A DNA stretch of 10,376 bases from Larix sibirica (Eukaryota > Streptophyta > Pinopsida > Pinales > Pinaceae), in assembly GCA_004151065.3 (NCBI GenBank), contig NWUY0304107224.1, forward strand, positions 1-10,376, given 5' to 3'. A program made the position numbers and the translations under genes. The notes under the pieces are model-generated. The model was not told where the DNA came from, ran no database searches, and saw only the letters and a list, made by a program, of their open reading frames with translations. Shown piece by piece: positions 1-7,848 of the stretch (positions within the stretch are counted from its first letter, which is position 1; each line of letters starts with the position of its first letter).

Positions 1-339
1 GACACTTCCAATCAGAGGAATAATACATCTCCGTTGGGGATACAATAAAGTACAAATGTAATAAATACAATATACAAGTGAATATCTTCCGAAGTTACAA
101 ATACATCAACACCTTGACCCAAAGATTAATGCTTAACTTAAAGCTAACCCTATGCTACACACCAAGCACTTGACCTTATTTGGCATCACTCCCACTATAG
201 GAGTGTGGGTAAAAATCGATTTGCTAGTGCTGGTGTTTGTGCATTTAATGAAGTCCATGTGATGGCCTCGTGGGAGGCCTCCATGCTAGCTGGTGGTACA
301 AAATGCGATTCACCTGAATCAATTTCCCCTTTGTTGTAG
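1..339. other. No gene identified; moderately GC-rich leader
   Basis: No protein family is recognisable in any frame. A 6-base inverted repeat (CACTCC/GGAGTG, 7-base spacer) lies near 188-206, and a GGCCTC/GAGGCC hairpin with a 4-base loop lies near 263-278. Several frames stay open for 30 to 90 codons on both strands between 200 and 530, and the amino-acid make-up does not favour one of them. The end of the stretch (about 320-339) is a pyrimidine-rich tract ending in TAG, suited to a 3' splice site. Confidence 0.5.
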
Positions 340-454
340 TTTTCGAGAGGGGGATCAAGGCTCCCTGCTCCATCATTTGGTAGAGGTGAAAAATACCGGA
401 GCAGAGCTCCACTTGATTAGCACACAGGCGCCATTGTTTGGTCACACCCCGAAG
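340..454 (+). other. Candidate internal exon, product unknown
   Basis: The segment is bounded by a pyrimidine-rich tract (aatttcccctttgttgtag) ending in AG and by a donor that fits the plant consensus closely (GAAG followed by GTATGT). One frame, starting at 341, is open for all 38 codons and ends in phase 0 at the donor. The peptide contains LVEVKNTGAELHLIS and ends GHTPK; I do not recognise the family. The segment is richer in GC than its surroundings. Against it, no partner exon was found: the next AG (near 504) would leave an intron of only about 50 bases, too short for plants. The opposite strand is also open here (about 245-535), so the strand is not certain. It may be an exon of a gene running past the window, a pseudogene exon, or chance. 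Confidence 0.25.
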
Positions 455-1844
455 GTATGTTTTAGTCCACTTTATTATAGTTTTGGTGCCTTTATTAAAT
501 TTGCAGAACTCTATCCATAACCTCTTACTAATCACTAGGTTGGGTTGCTTGACAAGAGTGTTTCGTAATGGTTACTTGGAGCTTACTTGCTGGAGTTGAA
601 GGCATTGGGAAGGAGAACTATACGTGTGAATGGACCTGGTAAGCCCCAGGCCCATTACAACCCTTTCCTCTTCGTGCGAAATCAGTGGAGGGCTTCTCTG
701 TGTTTTAAAATTTATTGTGATGTACTGCGTGTTTAATGGATATGCCATCTGGAGCGACAAGGAGTTTATCGCAGCCTCTCAACCCCTTTGTTTGCTATTT
801 GAAATCGTTTTAAAGGGAACTTACCCAGGGTTTATGTAGATCTTAACTTGTAAGCATGTATAGGTGTTTTGGTATTTTGTAAATATATCTGTGTATAAAT
901 GGCTACCGAGCCTTAATATTGAACCTATTGTTAATGCTCAAGCTATATGCTATCTGTTTGATACATTCCGTTCAAATGGATGATTCGTTTCAGTTTATGA
1001 ATGTTACTGTGTTCGAGGGTTTTGAATACTATGTTTATTAGTTTTCTATATTCGGTGCTTCCATGATTATTTATCTGTTCTGTAGCGAAGGTTGAAAATA
1101 CTAATTTCACATGCTTTCAATCGTTTGGTATATGGCTAATTTATGTTTTCCTGAGAATTTTCCTTCTTGTTCTTAAGAGGCTCGACCTCTAGTCTATGCT
1201 AGAAGCATGATTGTTGTCTGCGTGTGTTTATGTTGTTAAGGGAAAATAGATCCTGAGCTCTGTCTGTAAAAAGACATTGGTACCTAGGCTATGGGAAAGG
1301 CCCTAAAATTTAAATCATTTGTTTTCGTTTGTAGTTAAATGAAATGGCGATGGAGCCATGCGCCAACGCATCTGTGTGACTGTAGCTGGGCGTGAATGAT
1401 GGATCCGTGTAACTCAACCTATGCTTCTTTTTCTGTCTATGTAATTGTACTAGGGTGATTCCTTTTCTTATCAGCTAAGTTTTTATGGATGCATAAAATA
1501 TGTTTACCATGTTTACTTACTATATAAATTATTAATGCATGTGTTATGGTTTAATTCCTTGAGTTGATGAGTTTGTTTCCTAGGTTTTGATTTGATTACC
1601 ACAGCGGTGGGAATCGATCCCTGGTCTATTTACTTTCTCTGTTTTACTTATCCATAAATGCTAGCATGCAATTAATAGTAGTTGATCTCTATAGGTGAAC
1701 CTAGGGTCTACGGTTTTAATGGTTAAGTTTTTCCTTGTATGAGATGTTGGCTCTGCTAGGATGATGTTATTCTATTCTAGTAAATAGTTATACTTCCGTG
1801 TAAGAATAAAATGGTAATATATTCAATGCCTAGATTTATACAGA
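455..1844. other. Intron-like or intergenic T-rich DNA
   Basis: The first 400 bases hold only short open frames on either strand, none recognisable. One candidate donor (CTG then GTAAGC, 639) follows a roughly 55-codon open frame that starts just after a TAA near 570; its product is unknown. From about 840 the plus strand becomes T- and TG-rich with frequent stops in all frames, typical of a plant intron or intergenic DNA. A TATAAAT element sits at about 895, but with no gene behind it I do not call it a promoter. Confidence 0.5.
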
Positions 1845-1910
1845 GCTCTAGCAATGGTCAGCCCTGCTAGAGAGAGTCTCGTTGCGGGATTCGACTCTAT
1901 CCTCGGTATA
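1845..1910 (+). repeat. tRNA-like SINE head (possible, eroded)
   Basis: A box A-like string (TAGCAATGG, 1849-1857) is followed 29 bases later by a box B-like string (GGGATTCGACTCT, 1886-1898; 8 of 9 matches to the core GTTCGANNC). The spacing fits a tRNA internal promoter. The segment does not fold into a full tRNA cloverleaf, so a tRNA-derived SINE remnant is the better reading. No clear poly(A) or T-rich tail or target duplication was found. The pattern is short enough to occur by chance. Confidence 0.25.
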
Positions 1911-2309
1911 GAAAACATTTTGGAAAGAAGTATTTACTTATATTTTAAGGTTATTTTTTATAAGTGAAAAGTAGATCGTTGCTTTATGTAATCTAATCAT
2001 GAGACTTGGGGTTGAAAGGTTTTGTCCTCTGGCTTAATAATCTATGCAGTTTATGTATGTATGAAGTTTGTTTAGAACGAGTATTTAAATAACAATAAAA
2101 TAAAAAAAGTGGTTAATCTAAAAGTGATTTAGTAGAAAGAATTTGTTTTTGTTTGCCAAAATAAGATGCATATGATTTTGCACATTCTCCTATTTTGCAT
2201 TCTCAAATTTAAATTGTAGAAAAAGAAAAATAAAAAAAAAAACCTGAAATATAAACTAATGCATATAAATTATTAATGAAAATAAATCATATCATACCTA
2301 AGGTAATAC
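1911..2309. other. A/T-rich spacer, no gene seen
   Basis: The segment has frequent stops in all frames and contains A-rich runs, notably around 2220-2243. I see no gene, RNA or mobile-element signature in it. Confidence 0.6.
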
Positions 2310-2385
2310 AAAGGTAAAAACATTACAATTATCGAACAAACGCATGTAAAGGTAAAAACATTATAACTATCGAACAAACGCATAT
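2310..2385. repeat. 38-base tandem duplication (two copies)
   Basis: Copy 1 is 2310-2347 and copy 2 is 2348-2385. They match at 35 of 38 positions and abut exactly, so this is a fairly recent local duplication. Each copy starts AAAGGTAAAAAC and carries ATCGAACAAACGCAT near its end. No coding content is apparent. Confidence 0.95.
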
Positions 2386-2477
2386 AGATGTTTACCTCAA
2401 TGAACTATTTCGAGGAAAAAGGTGTTAGTAATTTTACTAGATGATGTGATTTGTAAATCTAAAATCAAATATTTGTT

Positions 2478-2537
2478 CATTATTAGAGGGTGTTGGTTCC
2501 CTGTAAGCGGTTCAAGGGAAACCACCCTCTAATGATG
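2478..2537. repeat. Foldback: inverted repeat with 12-base loop
   Basis: The left arm 2478-2502 (starts CATTATTAGAGGGTG) pairs with the right arm 2515-2537 (ends CACCCTCTAATGATG). In DNA letters 21 of about 23 positions are complementary, with one 2-base bulge; the outer block matches at 14 of 15. The loop (2503-2514) contains GCGGTTCA, which recurs at 2578 inside the neighbouring tandem repeat. The element is too short for an ordinary MITE and shows no clear flanking duplication. It could form a stem-loop if transcribed. Confidence 0.9.
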
Positions 2538-2640
2538 TAATGCATCAAACCAATAGAATAGATCTTGAATTGAAACCGCGGTTCAAAGCCAATGATGTCA
2601 TGTATCAAAGTAATAAAATAGATCTTGAATTAAAACCACA
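2531..2640. repeat. 60-base tandem duplication (diverged)
   Basis: Copy 1 starts at 2531 and copy 2 at 2591; both begin AATGATGT and share AATAGATCTTGAATT. The first 49 bases match at 42 positions, after which similarity fades. The start of copy 1 is also the end of the right arm of the foldback. GCGGTTCAA occurs at the end of copy 1 and in the foldback loop, so the foldback may contain the tail of a third, older copy. Confidence 0.9.
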
Positions 2641-2754
2641 AAACATAAAGTAACAGTGTTTATCTTTTTCTATAAAATATGTTTAGTTAATTTTGGGTAG
2701 AAATTGGTTATGTTTGCATCTCTAAATAACACGAAAGGCATTGATCCATCCATT

Positions 2755-2915
2755 ATTAGCACGAACTGAAATGTTGTCTTTGCCTTATTTTGAAGTAACA
2801 AGGTTGCTTTATAAAGAATAAAGTGATATAAGGATTAGCACGAACTGAAATGTTGTCTCTACCTTATTTTGAAATGTTGTCTCTACCTTATTTTGAAGTA
2901 ACAAGGTTGCTTTAT
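2755..2915. repeat. Nested duplication: 58-base unit repeated, second copy carries 24-base insertion duplication
   Basis: Unit A (2755-2812) runs from ATTAGCACGAACTG to AAGGTTGCTTTAT. Unit B (2834-2915) has the same ends but is 24 bases longer, because GAAATGTTGTCTCTACC plus TTATTTT is present twice in tandem. Outside that insertion A and B differ at only about two positions. The units are separated by 21 unrelated bases. This shows two duplication events, one inside the other. Confidence 0.95.
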
Positions 2916-3305
2916 TATACTCAAAATGTCTATTCCATTTACACCAATATAAATAAACGTAACATAAAATTCAAAAATAATTTATGATGCATCGAATACA
3001 ATATCCAAACAGACATCAAGATAAAACGCATGCTCAAAAGATAAAACCTCTCTGTGCATATCTTTTTATTTTCCCATGAAAATATTCAGAAAAATAGACC
3101 AATTTCATATTAATGTAATTCTGCTGAAATAATTGCATTTAATGGACAAAACAAAGATAAATAACCTAAAGGAAGTTTATCAATGGCATTTCTCTTTCGA
3201 CGTGAAATCCTTAAGTAAGTAGATCGCAGTCGACTTACCACATACAAAAAAAACGTGCAATCCCACGTAATATTTCATGCACCTGATCAATAGTAGATAT
3301 CACGG
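2916..3305. other. A/T-rich spacer, no gene seen
   Basis: The segment has stops in all frames and no recognisable coding, RNA or element signature. Confidence 0.6.
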
Positions 3306-3379
3306 TGAGCAAGATTGGTAGAGCATTCCCTCTCACTCCGAAGTTAATTCATGAACCAAAATGTTGTGGGTTGCAGTGC
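3306..3379 (+). repeat. tRNA-derived SINE head (possible)
   Basis: GCAAGATTGGTAGAGCA (3309-3325) closely resembles the D-arm/box A region of many tRNAs (GCTCAGTTGGTAGAGCA). About 43 bases later GGGTTGCAGTGC (3368-3379) is a damaged box B (expected GGTTCGANTCC). The middle (CTCTCACTCCGAAG) sits where an anticodon arm would be, but no stable cloverleaf forms. A second GTAGAGCA occurs at about 3391. The segment is best read as an old tRNA-derived SINE start with a decayed box B. The 3' end of the element was not located. Confidence 0.35.
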
Positions 3380-3537
3380 AGTGAACTAAAGTAGAGCACA
3401 ATGCTCCGCTAAATATTAAGTGTTTCTGGAAAACGCCATCAGGAAAATTTTTACAAAATTAATAAAACAACACTGAAACTTCCAAGTCTACTAAAGAATG
3501 AAATAGAGTACTCAATCTCTCAACATTGAAGCTTCCC

Positions 3538-3729
3538 ATGTCTACAAAAACTGATGGAACAAGACTCGTTCAAGATTTATATGCACGCAAAACTGATGCA
3601 ACAGGACGACTCTCTGAAGATGCTTTCCAAATCTGCAAAACTGATGCAACAAGACGACTCTCTAAAGCTTTCCAAATCTGCAAAACTGATGCAACAAGAG
3701 TCAAGCTTCTAAAGTCCTGTGTATATTAG
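3538..3729 (+). CDS. Small repeat-containing open frame, function unknown
   Basis: The frame runs 63 codons from the first in-frame ATG to TAG; upstream it is open back to a TGA at 3499. The peptide carries four copies of KTD(A/G)T spaced 14, 16 and 15 residues apart. The two longest intervening segments share RLS and AFQIC. It is basic, with no signal peptide or membrane segment. I do not know a family with this repeat. It could be a true small protein, a piece of a larger repeat-protein exon, or a noncoding minisatellite that happens to stay open. No promoter, splice or codon evidence settles it. Confidence 0.25.
   Translation: MSTKTDGTRLVQDLYARKTDATGRLSEDAFQICKTDATRRLSKAFQICKTDATRVKLLKSCVY
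3551..3715. repeat. Minisatellite, about four units of 42-48 bases
   Basis: The string CTGATG(G/C)AACA recurs at 3551, 3593, 3641 and 3686. The best-conserved units share CTTTCCAAATCTGCAAAA, and GACGACTCTCT. The spacings are 42, 48 and 45 bases, so each length change is a multiple of three. Looser matches upstream (CTTCCAAGTCTAC near 3479 and CTTCCCATGTCTAC near 3532) suggest still older units. The last unit is truncated and grades into unique sequence. Confidence 0.9.
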
Positions 3730-4342
3730 CATTCAACATTAATCTTGATGTTGTGGTTGTATTTGAATTTATAATCATGGATGTACAAGAGTGATTCCAT
3801 TGATACTTGTGATAGCATTAGTAGTATTAGGATATAATAAGTTGGAATTTGTAATATCAATATATTTACTGGCAAATGAAAACTGTGGGATTTTACCACT
3901 ATCCCCTATGTCACTATATATGCAAATGGAGGAGTCATGAATTTTCCAATTCTACCTCAGGAAATTCATGGTCTCAACATATCTACATGGACATCTAATA
4001 ATTGAAGTCTTAAAAAAATAAAGTAATATATTTGGTGCCCCCTGTGTTACATAGTCGAGATGAATGAGAAGTGCTCTTATTACAATGCTACCCAGAAGAC
4101 TATAAGGCCGTAACAATACACATCGCTATATCATTTAAAAAAAAAAAATCATGGCGGAATGTTGTTGCAGGATTTCTTGTTAGCCATCACAGTAGGGAAG
4201 ATTTCATTCTCGCAACAATACTCACTCACACTTCCCAAAATAACCCTGCACATCCCATTCAAATCAATCAGACTCCACTCTGCTCAAATCCATGCAGATG
4301 CCTCAAAATCATCATATTTACACAACTCCTCAGTCTGTACAG
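3730..4342. other. No gene identified; 3' flank of the USP relic
   Basis: No family is recognised on either strand. A run of 12 A lies at 4137-4148 (T on the minus strand). Relative to the USP relic this is the downstream, 3'UTR-like side, but no convincing poly(A) signal was identified. Open frames on the plus strand between 4071 and 4425 overlap the USP relic and are not believed. Confidence 0.5.
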
Positions 4343-4895
4343 TTAAAACAGAAGAATGCCCCCATATTTGGGGGCAGGCATGTACCTCTTTAGAAAACGA
4401 TGGTCGTGGCTATTCATCACCATAAAATCCGCACCCAATTTGAGTGCAGCTTCACATAGCCTCTGTTTGGCCTCGCCCACAAACGTTTCTATCTCGGCCT
4501 TCACCTGAATTTCCTATCATCACTATTAATTTAATTTATAGCAATTGTTATTGCTCAAAATAGGTACTTTAGAGAATTTATGTATAGATCTATCTTAAAC
4601 ACATATCTATTAAGCACAAATCCATTTTAAATCCATAACTATTAAACACAAAGTGAACTTTAATTTCTTGAGTTGTAGATTTTTTCTTATACATAAAAAA
4701 ATAAAATATTCTTTTTAAGTTTAATAAATTGGATCCCTCTCTAAATTCCGAGTTTAAAATAAATATATACTAATAAAGAATCACAGAACTAAACTTGCAT
4801 TGTTATCTACACATATATGAAAAGCTTGCTTGAAAATATTTTTAGGTTTCCTCTGTGCATCAATCTCCCGAAGATTCCAAACGTCTTCACTCACA
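4343..4895 (-). pseudogene. Universal stress protein (USP domain) gene fragment, two exon-like pieces
   Basis: USP proteins are small alpha/beta proteins; many bind ATP through G-x2-G-x9-G(S/T). The downstream piece, 4504-4343, follows an acceptor AG (aaattcag) and encodes 53 residues to a TAA. VGEAKQRLCEAALKLGAD and FMVM match the family's common GEA..IcEAa.kLGAD.lVMGSHG. The next residues read NSHDHRFLKR where GSHGxGxLKR is expected, so both early glycines of the motif are lost. The usual C-terminal strand (GSVS...CPVLVV) is replaced by unrelated residues. The upstream piece, 4895-4799, follows an AG acceptor and encodes KNIFKQAFHICVDNN, matching the helix before this region. It ends in phase 0 at GCAAGT, a GC donor. 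The 294-base gap between them behaves as an intron. No N-terminal beta strand (the aVDeSe motif) was found upstream. The copy is probably a decayed fragment. Confidence 0.75.
4357..4376. repeat. Perfect 8-base hairpin inside the USP relic
   Basis: TGCCCCCA and TGGGGGCA flank a 4-base TATT loop. It lies in the last coding stretch of the USP relic, just where the translation stops resembling the family. It could mark a rearrangement point or be incidental. Confidence 0.85.
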
Positions 4896-5404
4896 CTGAA
4901 CATAAAAACTATGATCATACACCATAAAAAGAACTAAACATCATATCCAGATTGAAGACTACATATATAAATATTACACAATGCATGTATATATACATAA
5001 ATATACCAGGGTCAACAACAAAGCAAGCATCCGACTATATACGAGTTCACAAGAATCAATTTGAAATGCTTCTATCTCCATGTGGGAACTGTGAAGGCAA
5101 GAGATATTTACAGGCCTAGAACATAGCACTCATACTTTCTCTGGATTCATTCATAGCTGGCCTGGCTCCAACTAGTTTTGTTCTGAGCTGGCTTGGCCCC
5201 ACCAGTGAAAGAACATGGAAAAAAATTTAAAATATAACAAAAAAAACCTAACTCTCCCTCCCTGCTCTTCTAACTTTATATGTATTTTATATCAAGATAG
5301 ATTTATCTTAAATTTGGATCTATTACATTAAATAATAACATCTCCTTTCATTAAGAAGCATTCTAATTCAATTCCAATAATTTGCTTGGGATGGGAAATG
5401 CTAC
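4896..5404. other. No gene identified; upstream side of USP relic
   Basis: On the minus strand a good acceptor (CTTGCCTTCACAG, about 5090-5102) precedes a roughly 38-codon open frame, but its peptide does not match a USP N-terminus. An imperfect 18-base direct repeat (AGCTGGC(C/T)TGGC...) occurs at 5155-5172 and 5186-5203, with 15 of 18 matching. The rest is A/T-rich with no further signal. Confidence 0.4.
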
Positions 5405-5469
5405 TACAGATCACGAATACAGAGCATGGAAGGCACGATACAGATCACGAATACAGAGCATGGAAGGCA
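5405..5469. repeat. 34-base tandem duplication
   Basis: A 31-base string starting TACAGATCACGAATACAGAG is present at 5405-5435 and again, identical, at 5439-5469, giving a period of 34 bases. The identity suggests a recent event. Because 34 is not a multiple of three, it shifts the frame of the adjacent coding relic. Confidence 0.97.
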
Positions 5470-5715
5470 GGATTAAATTTTATAGATTCAATGATGAAAA
5501 TTTCTCAGATATTCATTGTCTTCAAGAGGTCTAAAGTGATCATTCGGAAGAATTATTTGAACAGTGTAAAAGAAGGGAAAGATTATTGATAAATGACATG
5601 TTGATTTTGGAAAACAGAGAAGGTTGACATTCAAATACTAATACTCCTTTGACGTATTTTATTATCAAGGTCTTTAGGGACACTAATAAATGTAGTACAG
5701 GTCTATGTTGTGGGC
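5470..5715 (+). pseudogene. Broken coding relic, family not recognised
   Basis: Read in the frame of AGG-ATT-AAA at 5469, this stretch is open for about 80 codons with only two internal stops (TAA near 5532 and TGA near 5625). The composition is protein-like rather than low-complexity: FNDENFSDIHCLQEV before the first stop, then EELFEQCKRRERLLINDM and LENREG before the second. The 34-base duplication sits at its 5' end and puts the preceding RSRIQSMEG frame out of register in one copy. I cannot name the family. It lies only about 200 bases upstream of the NPH3 relic on the same strand, but the peptide is not an NPH3 or BTB segment I recognise. It may be chance. Confidence 0.3.
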
Positions 5716-5929
5716 CAATATGTATACTCTATTAGGACCCAAAAGTACAAAATACTTCCTTCATATATTGAACCGATCGTAAGTAGAACTAATTCTATTT
5801 TACAGGTAACACACTGCAGCAACCACCAATATGAAAAGTATCTATTAGAAAATACCTCCCTATCCCTTATGAATCTATCCTCTCTCCTACTCCATTTTCT
5901 CTTCCCTACATAGATTTCCCACTTTTAAA

Positions 5930-6331
5930 TTGATTGGGTTTCTAATATTGAATGTAAGTCATATAGGTAAGGATCCATTGGAGAGGAGAATTAGCATACA
6001 TCGAGAGCTCTCTATTCCTACTAGCATGTTGATCATCAATCGCTCGAATTTAGAGGAACCTCTATATTATATTGATCCCATGGCAAAGATTATTTTGGAT
6101 CCATTTCTTCAAGGGATCCTAATCATCAAATTAACTAAGGAATGCTACAAGGTTGATTGATGATTATCTAGCTAAGGTTGCCCCAAATTTAAACTTGAAT
6201 CTTACCAAATTCCAGTCATTGATAGAGGTTTTTCAAAGAACTTATGGTCTTTGCATGATGGACTGTATAGAATTGTCAACATTTACTTAAGGCGCATTCT
6301 TGGCTATTACAAAGTAAAAAGCGGAAACTAT
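5930..6331 (+). pseudogene. NPH3-domain (phototropic-response, NPH3/RPT2-like) pseudogene fragment
   Basis: NPH3/RPT2 proteins are plant-specific signalling adaptors, usually BTB plus NPH3 domain, acting with phototropins and CUL3 ligases. The first frame (5930-6157) reads LIGFLILNVSHIGKDPLERR, like the family's LLGLLR.AN.L....LERRI, then NLEEPLYYID and PFLQG as in the NLEETLYDID..lrIL.hFL region. After one frame break near 6158 comes LIDDYLAKVAPNLNLNLTKF and QSLIEVF, matching the lvDgYLAEvA.D.nL.lsKF..LaE block. A second break near 6230 leads to SLHDGLYRIVNIY, and a third (a missing base near 6288) to KAHSWL, together the conserved DGLYrAIDIYLKAHPwLs. The conserved LCRLMDCQKLS block that should follow is not seen. 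No BTB domain was found. A weak match may extend upstream to about 5868. The copy cannot encode a working protein. Confidence 0.85.
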
Positions 6332-6339
6332 GATGAATA

Positions 6340-6851
6340 CTTAACTAACAAAAGTTGATGACATCAACTACACCAATCTAGATGAATTGAAAATGTTACT
6401 AGAAACAATGCTAGATCAGAATGTAGTAGATGGAAAAAGAAATGCTTCTCTTCTAAAATAATGTTTTAAGTTACCCCAATGTTGCTACAAAGGAAGCAGT
6501 AGCAAATTCTCTAGTAGATGCTCCATCTATTTTGATTCTTAATAATTAAGGAATGAGGGCATTATAAGAGTTGCACACGATATAAATCTAGTTGTTGTAA
6601 CTTCTGCATCCAAATCCATTGGAGAGCTGAGAAGTGAGAAGACACTGGAAAATAAAGGAATGGGTAAACTGCCAAACTATCATGGATTACGAGGAAAAAT
6701 ATTTTTGTTTATGGTTGTGTCATGGTTGGAGGGCCTTAGTTTTGTCTCCTTGATTACTTGGCCTCTTTGGTTGATAATAACTTGTGTGTTTTTTGATGGT
6801 TATATAGTGATGGTGGTAATGGTTGTTTTGTTTGGTTGCATACTATAATAC
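6340..6851. other. No gene identified, downstream of NPH3 relic
   Basis: A frame near 6350-6460 reads DELKMLLETMLDQNVVDGKR and then hits a stop; it looks protein-like but matches no NPH3 segment I know. From 6660 a 62-codon frame is dominated by V, L, I, F and W because the DNA is a T/G-rich run; I do not treat it as a gene. Confidence 0.4.
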
Positions 6852-7019
6852 ATGGTTGACCCCATAGATTCAAAGGAATATATTTGGAATAGTTTTAACC
6901 TACAGGAAAGGGTTTTCTGGAGTTTTATTATTGGTATTAACGATCCCTGCCATCCTCAAGAATTGGTTGAGGGATTATTTGGTTTTGAAAGGACTACTTG
7001 TCCATCATGGTACTGGTAA
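6852..7019 (+). other. Short open frame, 55 codons, unknown
   Basis: The frame starts at ATG directly after an in-frame TAA and ends in two stops. The peptide begins MVDPIDSKEYIWN, includes CHPQELVEGLFGFERTT and ends PSWYW. Its composition is more protein-like than the neighbouring T-rich frames, but no family is recognised and no gene signals surround it. Confidence 0.15.
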
Positions 7020-7848
7020 TAATTAAAATAATTTAATCTTGCATGGGATTGTCATTTTTCTGTTTGATCCTTGGCTCTCCATTGAGATCAAATGTCCCAT
7101 GTTTGTTGAATCCTTTTTATGTCCTACCCACTTCCTCTATCAAATATCATTCTAGCATGCTTTTAGTTTGTTGGCTCTATTACTAAGTTTTGTGCAATTT
7201 ATTGAGTCACTCCTTGGCCATTGCATCCCTTATTGCTATAACTAAATTCGCATGACTTAAGATTCAATATTGGTAAATAGTGGTTTCATTATTCCTTGTT
7301 ATTGGATTAATACTGCATTAGCATGGTTGCTTGGACTATGGGCATGCTCATGATTTAGCTCCCCTCACTAGTTCAATTTCTTGTCTTTGGAAAAGGTTAG
7401 CACAATTTTAATTTTTTAATTATTCTCCAATTGATTGGTATCCATTGGTTTATTAGTTTGCAAGGTTGTTCTTTCCTTCCTAACATACCTTTTATTTTCA
7501 CTCTCTTTCACTTTTCCACATATGCATTTTTCAACATTTTCACAGAAATAAAACTTTGAAAGCCAATACATATAAAAGACTATTCCAACAAAAATTGGGT
7601 ATGAAACAACATTTTCACTAAAAAAGAGAACCCTTGAATTGTCTTTAGGCATTAAAGGAATATGGCATGATCTGATTTCCATTGGCAGGCCTATTAGGTC
7701 CATATCCTCCTTAAAGACAAAGGAATTTTCCATCCAAAATCTTAATGATATTGTTAATTCAACACTCATAGAGATATTTATTTCCGTATTAAGGCCTTTT
7801 TGGATCAAAGTTTTCATAAAACAATTTGATGACCAAGTCCTCTACCCC
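7020..7848. other. No gene identified; overlapping open frames
   Basis: Between 7416 and 7817 the minus strand is open for 133 codons, the longest frame in the window. The plus strand is open over 7639-7857, ending DDQVLYPCR. The two overlap, neither has a recognisable motif, and no splice or promoter context favours either. The rest (7020-7415) is T-rich with frequent stops. Confidence 0.4.

Noticed and set aside
245-535. 96-codon minus-strand open frame opposite the candidate exon
   Set aside because: No motif recognised, and the plus strand has better-placed splice signals; kept only as a caution about strand.
1605-1625. GGGAATCGATCCC, similar to a tRNA T-arm
   Set aside because: It is a near palindrome, lacks a box A at suitable distance on either strand, and does not fold as a T-arm with the normal 5-base stem.
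2310-2915. CRISPR-like array
   Set aside because: Repeats differ in length and unit, are adjacent without unique spacers of constant size, and the window is plant-like.
6660-6848. 62-codon plus-strand frame that looks like a membrane protein
   Set aside because: The hydrophobic residues come from a T/G-rich DNA run (TTG, GTT, TGG codons); no homology or gene context.
7416-7817. 133-codon minus-strand open frame, the longest in the window
   Set aside because: No recognisable motif, A/T-rich codons, and it overlaps a plus-strand open frame of equal plausibility; length alone is not enough in AT-rich plant DNA with uneven composition.
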